Origin: G963662905 sp963676725 | GTDB lineage: Bacteria > Bacteroidota > Bacteroidia > Bacteroidales > WRLA01 | Direction of reading: 5' to 3' | NCBI GenBank assembly: GCA_963676725.1 | Contig: OY781463.1 | Span: forward strand, 3,968,001-4,032,000 | DNA length: 64,000 nucleotides | Shown here: piece by piece, positions 24,640-34,648 of the stretch | Numbering within the stretch: position 1 is the first letter of the stretch | Layout: each line of letters begins with the position of its first letter | Position numbers and translations under genes: made by a program | The notes under the pieces: model-generated | Database searches by the model: none | What the model saw: the letters and a program-made list of their open reading frames with translations, nothing else | What the model was told of the DNA's origin: nothing

Positions 24640-26238
24640 TTAAAATTTCTCGTCGTATTTTGTCCATAATAAATTACCGAGCAAAACAGCTTCATCAACA
24701 ACTTTATTTCCCCATTCATTTGTATAGTCTGTTAAAAACACTGCTGCTTTTTCAGGGCTCTTTTTATAGAGCTCCAGCGCCTTATCATCAGTTGCTTCAA
24801 CTTGTTTAAATAATTTCTTTTGAAGAGGGTTCCAGGTGGCGTCCACCTCATGTCGCATATCGCCCCAACGTTGTGCTGTAAGCGTTCCCAATCTGTTAAA
24901 AGCCCACCATGCCGATTCCAGAGTATATCCATTAGGCCTACCCGGTGTTTCATATGATTTTGGCAGATGGCTCACGCTGCAATAGACAGGGATATAAATT
25001 GAGGTGGCAATATTATCCTGAGCCAGCCATACTATTCCACCTATTTCATCTGGCAACCAATCGCGGCACTGGATAATAGTTCCATACATGGTATACCATC
25101 GGGCAATTGTACGTTCACCGCGCCAGCCCCAGCCACCGTTGATGCGTAGCATTTTATTCATATCATAGGGCAAATGAGGATTAGCCAGAGGGGAAATCAC
25201 CATTTTTCCGTTCTCATCGGCAACAGTCAAATCTTTAACCATATCATAATCCGTGCCTTCGTAATAATCCTTAAACACAGTAACCATATCCTCCAAAGTA
25301 ACTTTTGCGTCCGGCTTTACACTAAACGGGTAATTTTCAGCATTGGCATCGAGTTTTAAAGAAGGAGCGAGAAGATCAAATACGCGCCATTCTCGCCTGC
25401 GCGATGCCATTGATGTTCTGCTGTGCGGAGCATATGCATAACAAAAACGGAAAGGATCTTCTTCAGGATTCCACCAATTATTCTCTTTAGCGATGGTGAA
25501 TATATTTTCACTTGCCATAAAATAATCAGGATTGCCCAGATCAATTTCTTTGATTGTACTTGCATTGGCATTTACTGCGATATGGTCGTCTGGCACTCGT
25601 TGTGCCACCCAAATTGCGCCTGTTTTCCCTTTTCCTGGGCCGACAATTTCAAAATGCCAGACTTCGTATTTATCAGCGATTGTAAGGCATTCCCCCGCAT
25701 CATTCCATCCATATTCTGCCGTTAATTCCCCTGCCATTCGAATTGCCTGGCGAGCTGTTGTGCAGCGTTCGAGCATTAATTGACAAAGCCTTTGGCAATC
25801 AATCAACCCTTTATCCGATTGGAGTTCATCCCTACCCCCGAAAGTGGACTCGCCAATTGCCAATTGTTTTTCATTCATCGAAGGATAAGCGGTATTGATA
25901 TATTGGTAAGTATGTTTCACCTGAGGAATAGTGCCAATAAGATTATGGGCGTATGTTGGCATTGCAAAAGTATCGCAAGCCACTCTTTTATACATATTTA
26001 CTGTTTCCCCCTTTTTATGGTCTGCAGCCGGTACAATATTCATCCATGACCGGGTTCTATGGCTGTCATCGGTATGAGAGGTCATTACAGAGCCATCAAA
26101 ACTGGCATTTTTACCAACAGTTATAGAGGTACATCCATCAGCAAAACCGCCGACCCAATCTGTTTTATCGATCTGAGCAATGCTTTGTCCAATAGACAAG
26201 AGGCCAATTAGGATTAATGAGCTAAATTTTCGAAACAT
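24640..26238 (-). CDS. Secreted C69-family dipeptidase
   Basis: The frame is open to 26295, but the ATG at 26238 begins a clear signal peptide (MFRKFSSLILIGLLSIGQS) and lies 25 nt after a predicted transcription start, giving 532 residues. Cys36 in FADGCTSITVGK is the expected N-terminal nucleophile of the PepD/C69 family, exposed after processing; DGSVMTSHTDDS is the next family block. These enzymes hydrolyse dipeptides, here probably in the periplasm, the last step after the secreted endo- and carboxypeptidases upstream. It is monocistronic between a good promoter and a strong terminator. Confidence 0.88.
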   Translation of the reverse strand: MFRKFSSLILIGLLSIGQSIAQIDKTDWVGGFADGCTSITVGKNASFDGSVMTSHTDDSHRTRSWMNIVPAADHKKGETVNMYKRVACDTFAMPTYAHNLIGTIPQVKHTYQYINTAYPSMNEKQLAIGESTFGGRDELQSDKGLIDCQRLCQLMLERCTTARQAIRMAGELTAEYGWNDAGECLTIADKYEVWHFEIVGPGKGKTGAIWVAQRVPDDHIAVNANASTIKEIDLGNPDYFMASENIFTIAKENNWWNPEEDPFRFCYAYAPHSRTSMASRRREWRVFDLLAPSLKLDANAENYPFSVKPDAKVTLEDMVTVFKDYYEGTDYDMVKDLTVADENGKMVISPLANPHLPYDMNKMLRINGGWGWRGERTIARWYTMYGTIIQCRDWLPDEIGGIVWLAQDNIATSIYIPVYCSVSHLPKSYETPGRPNGYTLESAWWAFNRLGTLTAQRWGDMRHEVDATWNPLQKKLFKQVEATDDKALELYKKSPEKAAVFLTDYTNEWGNKVVDEAVLLGNLLWTKYDEKF

Positions 26239-26266
26239 AAGAAAGGTTTTAAAACATTGATTGATA

Positions 26267-26297
26267 CAAAAGTACATAAAGACTATCAATCGCACAA
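26267..26297 (-). promoter_or_regulatory. Promoter of the C69 dipeptidase gene
   Basis: On the minus strand TTG (26295-26297) is followed after 20 nt by TACTTTTG (26267-26274), which fits the Bacteroidota pattern of a -33 TTG and -7 TAnnTTTG. The predicted start is about 25 nt before the ATG at 26238. Confidence 0.65.
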
Positions 26298-26340
26298 TTT
26301 TTGTGAAAAAGACTTGATGATTTCAATTAAATAAAAGGTT

Positions 26341-26348
26341 TATTTTTG
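26341..26348 (+). promoter_or_regulatory. Candidate -7 box for the amidophosphoribosyltransferase gene
   Basis: TATTTTTG matches TAnnTTTG and lies 20 nt before the ATG at 26368. No proper -33 element is visible. Confidence 0.45.
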
Positions 26349-26367
26349 CGCGATAATACAATAGAAC

Positions 26368-28269
26368 ATGAGCGACATTCTTCAACATGAATGCGGCATA
26401 GCCCTTGTTAGGCTGCTAAAACCGCTGGAATATTACGTAGCCCGATACGGAACAGCCTTTTACGGCCTCGATAAGCTTCATTTGCTTATGGAAAAGCAAC
26501 ACAATAGAGGCCAAGACGGTGCTGGCATTGCCAATATCAAGTTGGATATGTCTGCCGGTGAACGCTACATCAACCGCTTACGCTCTAATGCCCCTTCGCC
26601 AATACAAGATATTTTTGAGCAAGCATATAAAAAACCCAGGGAAATTCAGAAAAAAAACACCGGGCTACTCAGGGATGTACATTGGCTGAAACAAAATGTA
26701 GATTTTTCTGGGGAAGTATTTCTCGGACACTTACGCTACGGAACCTTTGGTGGCGATAATATTGGCTATTTGCATCCGGTAAAAAGAGCAAACAATTGGA
26801 TAACAAGGAATTTAGTTCTTGCAGGCAATTTCAATATGACCAATGTTGATGAATTATTTGAAAATCTCGTTGACCTTGGGCAATATCCCGTAGAAACATC
26901 AGATACTGTTACAATACTGGAAAAGATTGGTCATTTTTTAGATGAAGAAAATGAGCGCTTGTATAAGAAATACCGTTTGGAAGGTTTTGATAAACGAAAA
27001 ATCACTGATCGGATTATTGAGCATATCGACATTACTTCTTTTTTAAAAGAATCTGCCCAACATTGGGATGGAGGTTATGTGATTGGTGGAATGCTTGGGC
27101 ATGGCGATGCATTTGTTATGCGCGATGAATGTGGTATTCGTCCGGCTTTCTATTATGCCAATGATGAAATTATTGTTGCTGCTTCGGAACGTCCGGCCAT
27201 ACAAACAGCTTTTAATCTAAAAGCAGAACAAATAAAAGAATTAGATCCCGGCAAGGTTCTGATTATCCGTAAAAACGGCAATTACTCACTGGAAGAATTT
27301 AAAGCACCCAAAGCGAAGAAACCCTGTTCTTTCGAGCGGATTTATTTTTCAAGGGGTACGGATAAAGATATTTATAAAGAACGCAAAAGACTTGGCCAAT
27401 TGCTTGCTCCTTCAGTCCTTCGCTCTATCAATTATGATATTGAAAACACTGTCTTTTCGTATATTCCAAATACCGCAGCCGTTGCTTATTATGGTTTGCT
27501 GGAAGGCTTGGAAGAACACAATAATCAAAAAAAATGCGATCAAATCCTTCAACTAGGGAATAATGCCACACAAAATGAGCTTGAGAAGATTTTATCGCAG
27601 AAAATTAGAACCGATAAGATTGCTGTTAAAGACATAAAACTAAGAACCTTTATTACCAACGATAACAACAGGGATGATCTTGTAGCGCACGTTTACGACA
27701 TAACATATGGCACAATAAGGGAAGGCATTGACAATCTAGTTGTTCTGGACGATTCAATTGTTAGGGGCACAACACTAAAGCAAAGCATTATTCGCATACT
27801 CGATCGCTTGCAACCTAAGAAAATAGTGGTGGCTTCATCGGCACCACAAATCCGGTATCCGGATTGTTATGGAATAGATATGGCCAAGATTGGAGATTTT
27901 ATTGCGTTTAAAGCAGCAATTGCACTTCTGAAAGAAACCAATCAACAGAGCGTTATTAATGAGGTTTATCGTAAATGCAAGGCTCAGGAGCATTTGCCTA
28001 AAGAAGAAATACAAAATTTCGTAAAAGACATTTATCGCCCATTAACTGCAGAACAAATTTCTTCCAAGATCGCTGATTTAGTAAAAGCACCAGGAGTTCA
28101 GGCTGATGTGGAAATTGTATTCCAAAGCATTGAGGACCTGCATGCAGCACTTCCGGGGCATTCTGGAGATTGGTATTTTACGGGCAATTATCCAACATCC
28201 GGCGGCAATAAAATAGTAAATAAGGCTTTTATAAATTATATTGAAGGCAAAAACATTCGAGCTTATTAA
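26368..28269 (+). CDS. Amidophosphoribosyltransferase (PurF-type, long Bacteroidota form)
   Basis: 633 residues. Cys9 (HECGIALVRL) is the expected N-terminal glutaminase nucleophile, exposed after removal of the first eight residues; KQHNRGQDGAGIA and FLGHLRYGTFGG are class II glutamine amidotransferase blocks. The PRPP-binding loop VVLDDSIVRGTT lies in the C-terminal phosphoribosyltransferase domain. It would make phosphoribosylamine from PRPP and glutamine, the first step of purine synthesis. At 633 residues it is longer than the about 470-500 residues of typical PurF, a form seen in Bacteroidota often beside a shorter paralog. Because of that I do not insist on the symbol purF. Confidence 0.88.
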   Translation: MSDILQHECGIALVRLLKPLEYYVARYGTAFYGLDKLHLLMEKQHNRGQDGAGIANIKLDMSAGERYINRLRSNAPSPIQDIFEQAYKKPREIQKKNTGLLRDVHWLKQNVDFSGEVFLGHLRYGTFGGDNIGYLHPVKRANNWITRNLVLAGNFNMTNVDELFENLVDLGQYPVETSDTVTILEKIGHFLDEENERLYKKYRLEGFDKRKITDRIIEHIDITSFLKESAQHWDGGYVIGGMLGHGDAFVMRDECGIRPAFYYANDEIIVAASERPAIQTAFNLKAEQIKELDPGKVLIIRKNGNYSLEEFKAPKAKKPCSFERIYFSRGTDKDIYKERKRLGQLLAPSVLRSINYDIENTVFSYIPNTAAVAYYGLLEGLEEHNNQKKCDQILQLGNNATQNELEKILSQKIRTDKIAVKDIKLRTFITNDNNRDDLVAHVYDITYGTIREGIDNLVVLDDSIVRGTTLKQSIIRILDRLQPKKIVVASSAPQIRYPDCYGIDMAKIGDFIAFKAAIALLKETNQQSVINEVYRKCKAQEHLPKEEIQNFVKDIYRPLTAEQISSKIADLVKAPGVQADVEIVFQSIEDLHAALPGHSGDWYFTGNYPTSGGNKIVNKAFINYIEGKNIRAY

Positions 28270-28275
28270 AAAAAG

Positions 28276-28301
28276 CGCCCCATATAATAAAATATGGGGC
28301 G
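28276..28301. terminator. Bidirectional terminator between amidophosphoribosyltransferase and HIT genes
   Basis: A perfect 10-bp stem (28276-28285 with 28292-28301) has TATTTTTTC after it on the plus strand and TTTTTTTAAT after it on the minus strand, so it can end transcription from both convergent genes. Confidence 0.9.
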
Positions 28302-28323
28302 TATTTTTTCTGCTTGATAATCT

Positions 28324-28722
28324 TTATAGTTCCACAACAGCAGCAATCGCCTGAGCAATTTCTTTAAATTCTTGTTCACTAAATTTCAGTTTTTCCTTTT
28401 TAAAGTCAATATCATAAACTGAATTAATAGGGACCAGGTGAATATGGGCATGAGGCACTTCCAAGCCAAGCACGGCAATACCGATTCTTTTGCAAGGGAT
28501 TACTTTTTCTATTGCTTTCGCGATTTTTTTCGCAAAAATATTTAATCCCGACAAAGTCACATTATCCAGATCATAGATATAATCTACTTCGGTTTTAGGA
28601 ATTACCAAAGTATGCCCTTTTGCAAGAGGATTAATATCGAGAAATGCAAAGAAATGTTCATTCTCAGCTATTTTATAGGAAGGAATTTCCCCTGAAGCGA
28701 TTTTCGCAAATAAACCGGCCAT
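28324..28722 (-). CDS. HIT-family nucleotide-binding hydrolase
   Basis: 132 residues, the usual length of HIT/HINT proteins. The histidine triad is seen as PHAHIHLVPI, and LAKGHTLVIPKTEVDYIYDL is the upstream family block. HIT proteins hydrolyse nucleoside phosphoramidates or dinucleotides in the cytoplasm. It starts 12 nt after greA and is almost surely co-transcribed with it, a common order in Bacteroidota. Confidence 0.92.
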   Translation of the reverse strand: MAGLFAKIASGEIPSYKIAENEHFFAFLDINPLAKGHTLVIPKTEVDYIYDLDNVTLSGLNIFAKKIAKAIEKVIPCKRIGIAVLGLEVPHAHIHLVPINSVYDIDFKKEKLKFSEQEFKEIAQAIAAVVEL

Positions 28723-28734
28723 AGTTTTTCTTTA

Positions 28735-29208
28735 TTAACGTGATATTTCAATAATTTCAAAAGTCATAACACCAGCAGGTACATTGATATCTGCCAAATC
28801 GCCCACTTTTTTCCCAAGCAATCCTTTCGCTATAGGGCTAGTCACTGAAAGCTTCTTGGTTTTCAAATCTGCTTCATTTTCGGGAACGATAAGATAAGTC
28901 ATTTCCGCACCATTTTTTGTGTTTTTAATTTTAACCTTCGAAAGCAACAAGACTTTTGATGTGTCCATTTTTGACTCATCAAGAACCCTGGCATTTCTTA
29001 ATAATGCCTGCTTTTTACTAATCTTCAGTTCCAAAAGTCCCTGAGCCTCTTTTGCCGCATCATATTCAGCATTTTCAGACAAATCGCCTTTATCTCTGGC
29101 TTCAGCTATTTGTTGGCTTATTTTTGGGCGCTCAACATTAACAAGCTGTTTAATTTCTTCTTTAAGCTTATCGATCCCTTCTTTGGTATAATATACTGTA
29201 TCCGACAT
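28735..29208 (-). CDS. greA: Transcription elongation factor GreA
   Basis: The preferred start at 29208 (MSDTVYYTKEGIDKLKEEI) gives 157 residues, the normal GreA length; the frame stays open to 29256 but the extension is hydrophobic and unlike GreA. The N-terminal coiled coil includes ARDKGDLSENAEYDAAKEA with the acidic tip residues, and the C-terminal FKBP-like domain includes SPIAKGLLGKKVGD. GreA enters the RNA polymerase secondary channel and stimulates cleavage of backtracked RNA. It is the first gene of a greA-HIT pair. Confidence 0.96.
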   Translation of the reverse strand: MSDTVYYTKEGIDKLKEEIKQLVNVERPKISQQIAEARDKGDLSENAEYDAAKEAQGLLELKISKKQALLRNARVLDESKMDTSKVLLLSKVKIKNTKNGAEMTYLIVPENEADLKTKKLSVTSPIAKGLLGKKVGDLADINVPAGVMTFEIIEISR

Positions 29209-29248
29209 AAGACTTGAATTTAATTTCAAAAAAGAAAATACTAAAAGA

Positions 29249-29269
29249 AGACCCAATCAAATTGAGTCT
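29249..29269 (-). terminator. Terminator of the TonB receptor-T9SS protein-PorV operon
   Basis: A 9-bp stem with one mismatch (29249-29257 with 29261-29269) and a 3-nt loop is followed on the minus strand by TCTTTTAG. It separates the PorV-like gene from greA. Confidence 0.6.
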
Positions 29270-29316
29270 CCCTTAAAATAATATTGTTATAAACTTCTGG
29301 AAATGCGCCTTATCCC

Positions 29317-30390
29317 CTAGAGGGTAATGCTCGCACCAAAAGTATGGGTACCGTCAAAATTATCTGTTGCACGATAAGAATAATCAATTGAAAGGATTTG
29401 ACCTTTCTCCTTATTCAATGGCACTTGTATCGTAAGACCACCACTAAAACCACTATTTACGTTATAACGGTTTCCACTATCCATAGCATCGGTAATACCA
29501 TCTTCGTAGGCATAGCCTGCACGAAGCATGACATAGTCTCTGAAGGAATACTCTGCACCACCAATAAACTGATCGTTTGTGAATGAATTTGAAACAAATG
29601 CTCCTGAAAGTGTCAAGCGGCTGCTTTCAAATAGAAAATCGTAGGCTGCACCCAATTGCATTGTTGTAGGCAATTCAAATTCAGCAGATCTTTGGTTTAA
29701 AGCAAACTGTGTTTCCTGACCGGGTAGTTCAGACTTAATTGTGAGACCATCACCAGAGAAGCTCATACGAGGTCCAACATTTTTAAGCGTGATACCGAAT
29801 TTGATATTATCTTCTTCACCGGTGATATATTGAATACCGGCATCAATAGCAACACCCCCTGCGGAGACATCAGAAATACTTTCGTTTAGAATTCTTAATG
29901 TCATACCACCATAGATACTATTTGAGAATGCTTTTGCATAAGAAACAGCAACATTCATAAGGCTGGGCGAATAGGTACCAATACCACCTTCCGGCAGTTC
30001 TACAGTACGTACCATAATATCACCCATACTCATATTTGTAACACTAAAACTAAGAACACTACCCTCTCCTACTTTTTGGGAAAAGCCGAAAGCCATAATA
30101 CTTACGTCAGAACCTTTTAACCAAGATGTGTTGGAAAAAGTAACCTGCGTGCCTTCTGTAAAAGCAGTACCTGCAACGTTGGTAAAAATCCCTTCCAAAC
30201 CTCTTACAGAAGCAATATCAACACCACCCCAACCTGAAGAGCGGGCCCAAGGGTTGATAAGCAACTCTGAGGCTCCGGCTTGCCCGGAGCGGTCTTTGTT
30301 ACCAGCTGTAAGATCTGACCATGGTATGACAACCAGTCCTGTTAGAAAGATGGCTATGATGTATTTATAAATATTTTTCATACTCATCAT
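29317..30390 (-). CDS. PorV/PorQ-family outer-membrane beta-barrel protein
   Basis: 357 residues (349-357 depending on the start among three clustered ATGs at 30390, 30387 and 30381). It has a signal peptide (MKNIYKYIIAIFLTG...) and then the PorV/PorQ-type N-terminus (GASELLINPWARSSGWGGVD, GLEGIFTNVAG). Alternating beta strands to the C-terminus (HTFGASITL) indicate a FadL-like barrel. PorV is the T9SS shuttle protein that carries cargo from the translocon to the attachment complex; paralogs such as PorQ also exist, and I cannot say which this is. It is the last gene of an operon whose preceding gene encodes a large T9SS cargo protein, so a cargo-dedicated role is plausible. Confidence 0.83.
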   Translation of the reverse strand: MMSMKNIYKYIIAIFLTGLVVIPWSDLTAGNKDRSGQAGASELLINPWARSSGWGGVDIASVRGLEGIFTNVAGTAFTEGTQVTFSNTSWLKGSDVSIMAFGFSQKVGEGSVLSFSVTNMSMGDIMVRTVELPEGGIGTYSPSLMNVAVSYAKAFSNSIYGGMTLRILNESISDVSAGGVAIDAGIQYITGEEDNIKFGITLKNVGPRMSFSGDGLTIKSELPGQETQFALNQRSAEFELPTTMQLGAAYDFLFESSRLTLSGAFVSNSFTNDQFIGGAEYSFRDYVMLRAGYAYEDGITDAMDSGNRYNVNSGFSGGLTIQVPLNKEKGQILSIDYSYRATDNFDGTHTFGASITL

Positions 30391-30426
30391 TTTTATATTT
30401 TAAACTACTTATTAATCAATGATAAT

Positions 30427-33400
30427 TTAGAATGTATTGAGGTCAACAGGTCTCATTGTACCAAACCACTTAATAATACGTTCATCGTTGCCTGCTTCGA
30501 TATGGATCAAATAAGCTCCACCGGAAATTGGAATGCCGGCAAAGTTCTTAAGATCCCAATCAATGTATGTAACAGGTTCGTCTTTTGTATATTGTCTGAT
30601 CAGTGTCCCGTTCATTGCAAATATACTAACGATACATTGTTCCGGTAAATTAATAATTCTTACGCGGTTATCGAGAGGGTTCGCTTCATAGGAAGAGTAT
30701 CCGTAGTATGGATTTGGAACAACGCCAATCTCATCTAAATCGAGCATTAATTTATCCACGCTATAAGTAACTTCCAGACCACCGGTTGAAAATGCATATA
30801 AAGGATTATTGTCATTTTCAGTATCTGTACTTGTTGTGTCTAAAGCGACAGAATAGTATTTTCTGTAGGGTTTTGCAACACGCATAGACACCTTTGCTTC
30901 TTGACTTAACCAATCGTCCTCTTTTTGGAATCCAGGAATAGGCATACCCACCCACATTGATGATCCAAATACCATACGTTGGTAGACGAGTAATGGAGTT
31001 AAACGCATAGCACTCATAATTTTAGCACCGGCATCATAAGCATCGGCATTATAAGTGTACACCTGTCCTTGTTGCTCGGTTTTCATCAGTCCTTTATGCG
31101 CCATTATATAAACGAAATGCATACCGCCCATAACGACTGTACCTTGATCCCTGAAGTAGTTTGAGGTAGGATTAAACACCATATCCCGGCCATTGTCTTC
31201 AGCAAGATAGGAGTTTTCTCCGAACATAATATTGAGGCGTTCACCAGTTTCAACATTAATACAGTATCCTGGGAACCAACCCATGCCCGTTTCTGAAATA
31301 TAATTCGCTGCATTGGGGTCGGTACTTGGACCACTACCTACAGCTGCAAAATTTCCGTCTTTATCAACTGATTGAGATCCTCTGATATCAAAACGCTCAA
31401 TATTTCCTTCTGATAATGCAGGATCATCACACATTTCAATAACTGGACAGCGTGTCCAAAGATCTTTATTTGGAGTAAATACAACATCAATACTTGCTGT
31501 ATTATTAAGCGTTGCAACAATTTTTGAAATTGATTTCCAAGCAGGGCCATATTGACTTTGATCGCTATGCGCAACCATTCCATAAGGAGCCCATGTGCCA
31601 TTGATTACTCTTTCATAATACTCGCCAGCATCCCAAGGATCTGCTGGATCCGGACTCATATCCCAGTCGTTAAAAGAAACGTTTTCATCATCTTTATAAG
31701 TACCGGAACGAATCCAGTTAAATTCGCTACCCGGAGGAGTATCATTATCCACAATACCGCTTAACCATTGGTTGCTACTATCAGGATATGTAATAGATGA
31801 ACCAAGCAAGCCATTATTAACGGCTACTGAATCACCGGGTTCAGGAACTTGTTCCCAAGTAATACTAAGTCCTAAGTCGAGTAAAAGTTGTTCATCCCTG
31901 ATATCAATTGTAGTATCAGATTTCCAGGTCTTACCTGCTTCATTCATTAACTCCCAATCGGCCTTAACAATATTTCCTCTGGTATTTACTGAATAAACAG
32001 AGTCGATACGTAGGTAATAATTATCGGGAATAACACTAAGAGGATCAATAACTTTCATATTGATTGGACCAAATCCTGCCTGATACTTAGCACGATAGGC
32101 AATTGGATAATCATCAGAGCCATAAGTATTATTCATTGTATCAGCAGGTGGCTTGCTTAAAATCTCATTTACTGTTGCAGGATCTAATTCCAGATACATG
32201 CCACCATTACCCTGTCCTTGTATTCTAGTGATTGCAGATATTTTGCCATAATCACTATTCATTACAGTTCCATTAATCGTAGGATGAGGAATCGCAGTAT
32301 AGCGTTTGATGTTTTTACGACCGGCAAGATATGGCTTCTTTTGTCCATCTAACTGATCCGCATTAAACTGGCTATATTCTTTGAAGTTATTATAAGCATA
32401 AGCTATGGCCATATAATGATACTGCTTGAAGTTCACAAGATTTGTATTTGTTCCTTCAGCAAAAGCATCCTCTGTAATTTCAAAAGTATGGCTTATGCCA
32501 TTGTCTCCGCCTTCTACTTCCATAACAGGAACGTTGGCATTCAATGTACCATCATAATAGTAGTTCACCAATTTAGTAACACCATTTTTCTTATCAAACT
32601 GTGCTACAAGACGCGCCTTATCAGGATCACTTAAACTTTCAACACCTACAGAGGCTGTAGCGAGTTGGAAAATTTGGTATCCTTCAAAACGGTAAATAGA
32701 ATCCCAGCGCTCATTCGGGCCTAATGTATCAGGCGACTGAATATTCGGATCAAATTCGGAATAAGCTTCTTTATAGTTATTGGATGTTTTTCTGTTTGAA
32801 ATATAAACAATAAAACGATTTTTTAACTCATTAAATGTAAGCTCAGGAGCATCTGGTCCATCAATTACTTTAAAGCAATTATCAAAAAGGCTTTGACATT
32901 TATCATCCACCTGACGAAGGAGTTCAACAGAAGCCCAAGGTCCGCCACTAATTGCACGTGCCCAAGGAATACCAACAGTAATATAGTTTGTTGCACCAGG
33001 CTCAAGTGTAAATGGTCCGGCCGATTGCATAAAACGTCTGTCGTTTGGAGTATTACCAGCTGTTTCTTCAGTCCAATACAAACCATTTTGGTTGAAACCT
33101 CCGTTAGGCGGCTGGCCACCTGTACCCCAGTTCAATGGGTCAGAATCTCCAGGGAACATAAAATCTGTTTCGGGACCTACAGCACCAGCACTAACATGAG
33201 CATTACCACCATAAAGCATTTTCGTACCATCTTTCCAAATACCTCGTAGGTAATTATAATATTCAGGAGCAATTTCAGGATCCGTCATATAATCTGCACC
33301 ACCATTATTATGGTAGACAAAACGACGCATACCAAAACGTTCATCATCGATAATACCGTTTCCAAAGTTCACACCGTTGATTGCAGGGCCTACAACAGGA

Positions 33401-34620
33401 AGTTGCAGTGTGTCCCCATTAGGATCAATGTATTGAGTAAACTTAGGGTTATCTAATTGATCAGGATCCATATAAGGTCCCTGGAAAAAGTCAACACCAA
33501 TAGCAGGTGGTTGCGTACCATAGGCTTCAATTTCACCGCTACCATCAATAGCGTTTCCGTTGTAGCAATAACCCATTCCACGTCCTACATCACAACCAAC
33601 ATAATCATCCCAAGCATAACCTAAATCGGTATCTGTCCAAGGGCTGAAATAAGTTTCGCGCAAACGGAATGTTGAACGGTTAATAATTTCGTAACTATAA
33701 AACGTCATATTATTGATTTCGTCGTTGGTAGCAAAGGCAAAAGCCTGACCACGAATTTCAAAACCAATGGATGCACCTTGAGTTTCTGAGTGGAAATTCC
33801 CTTTATCATTAAAAACCCACCATAAAGTTTCATCACCCTTGATTACTTGATCTGAAAGGATACCGCCCTTAGTAATTCCTTCAACAGTTTCAGGAGTCGG
33901 GGTTGGTTTCCAATCCGGAATGCCTACATAGTTGATTGGGCATAGGCTGTTATCAATATCATAATAAGGATAATCTCCGCTATTTGGATCATAAAAACCA
34001 TCACCGTTTGCATCAAAGAAAGGTGCAAGATAATAGCTTTGGTTCTTACTAACATCACCATGTGCAGGCCATTCAGTAATTGAAGCCGGGATTGAATAAT
34101 CAGGGTAATCTTCGGCTCTGTTTGTAGAATTATACCATGCTAAAAATTCATCGACCTCCTCACGGGTAATTTTAAAGAACCTATCGTAAGCGGCACAAGT
34201 TTCGGCATCAACAGCAGCTGTACCATCCACGGTAAGTGGGCCAGGCCAATAGTCATTACCTACCTGACGATAACGAAGGGCAGAAAGTTTCAACTGGTCG
34301 TTTACGTCAAGACCACCGATCCAAAGCGAACCGGAAAAAAGTGATGTTTTTGTAGTGTTTCCCGGAATATAATATTGTGCTCCAACACCGGCGCCAAGAT
34401 CCCACCACATATCACCGCCCGTATTAATACGAGCGCGGATATTATTCACGTCCAAGAAACGAAAGGCTGCACCAGCAGAACAACCTGCAGTGCTGGCTTT
34501 CAATTGCCGTGATTTTTTCTTTAACAGATGTTCAGGAACCTGCTCTGACCAGGCAGAGGCAGTAATCCCTAAACTCAGCATTAAAATGAACAGAAATCGG
34601 AATATATTTTTCATAACCAT
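30427..34620 (-). CDS. Large secreted protein of unknown function with T9SS-type C-terminus
   Basis: 1,397 residues starting with a signal peptide (MKNIFRFLFILMLSLGITAS; the ATG at 34614 is an alternative start). I recognise no catalytic domain. The N-terminal part has SLWIGGLDVNDQLKLSA and GNDYWPGPLTVDGTA, aromatic-rich blocks I associate with a recurrent Bacteroidota family, followed by DANGDGFYDPNSGDYPYYD, a possible calcium-binding loop. The C-terminus (GVVPNPYYGYSSYE ... KWFGTMRPVDLNTF) is a sorting-domain-like beta sandwich. It lies between a TonB-dependent receptor gene and a PorV-like gene with gaps of 28 and 36 nt, so all three should be co-expressed. A surface or extracellular location is inferred. 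Confidence 0.82.
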   Translation of the reverse strand: MVMKNIFRFLFILMLSLGITASAWSEQVPEHLLKKKSRQLKASTAGCSAGAAFRFLDVNNIRARINTGGDMWWDLGAGVGAQYYIPGNTTKTSLFSGSLWIGGLDVNDQLKLSALRYRQVGNDYWPGPLTVDGTAAVDAETCAAYDRFFKITREEVDEFLAWYNSTNRAEDYPDYSIPASITEWPAHGDVSKNQSYYLAPFFDANGDGFYDPNSGDYPYYDIDNSLCPINYVGIPDWKPTPTPETVEGITKGGILSDQVIKGDETLWWVFNDKGNFHSETQGASIGFEIRGQAFAFATNDEINNMTFYSYEIINRSTFRLRETYFSPWTDTDLGYAWDDYVGCDVGRGMGYCYNGNAIDGSGEIEAYGTQPPAIGVDFFQGPYMDPDQLDNPKFTQYIDPNGDTLQLPVVGPAINGVNFGNGIIDDERFGMRRFVYHNNGGADYMTDPEIAPEYYNYLRGIWKDGTKMLYGGNAHVSAGAVGPETDFMFPGDSDPLNWGTGGQPPNGGFNQNGLYWTEETAGNTPNDRRFMQSAGPFTLEPGATNYITVGIPWARAISGGPWASVELLRQVDDKCQSLFDNCFKVIDGPDAPELTFNELKNRFIVYISNRKTSNNYKEAYSEFDPNIQSPDTLGPNERWDSIYRFEGYQIFQLATASVGVESLSDPDKARLVAQFDKKNGVTKLVNYYYDGTLNANVPVMEVEGGDNGISHTFEITEDAFAEGTNTNLVNFKQYHYMAIAYAYNNFKEYSQFNADQLDGQKKPYLAGRKNIKRYTAIPHPTINGTVMNSDYGKISAITRIQGQGNGGMYLELDPATVNEILSKPPADTMNNTYGSDDYPIAYRAKYQAGFGPINMKVIDPLSVIPDNYYLRIDSVYSVNTRGNIVKADWELMNEAGKTWKSDTTIDIRDEQLLLDLGLSITWEQVPEPGDSVAVNNGLLGSSITYPDSSNQWLSGIVDNDTPPGSEFNWIRSGTYKDDENVSFNDWDMSPDPADPWDAGEYYERVINGTWAPYGMVAHSDQSQYGPAWKSISKIVATLNNTASIDVVFTPNKDLWTRCPVIEMCDDPALSEGNIERFDIRGSQSVDKDGNFAAVGSGPSTDPNAANYISETGMGWFPGYCINVETGERLNIMFGENSYLAEDNGRDMVFNPTSNYFRDQGTVVMGGMHFVYIMAHKGLMKTEQQGQVYTYNADAYDAGAKIMSAMRLTPLLVYQRMVFGSSMWVGMPIPGFQKEDDWLSQEAKVSMRVAKPYRKYYSVALDTTSTDTENDNNPLYAFSTGGLEVTYSVDKLMLDLDEIGVVPNPYYGYSSYEANPLDNRVRIINLPEQCIVSIFAMNGTLIRQYTKDEPVTYIDWDLKNFAGIPISGGAYLIHIEAGNDERIIKWFGTMRPVDLNTF

Positions 34621-34648
34621 TTATTTTTAATTTCCTGATGATTTAGAC

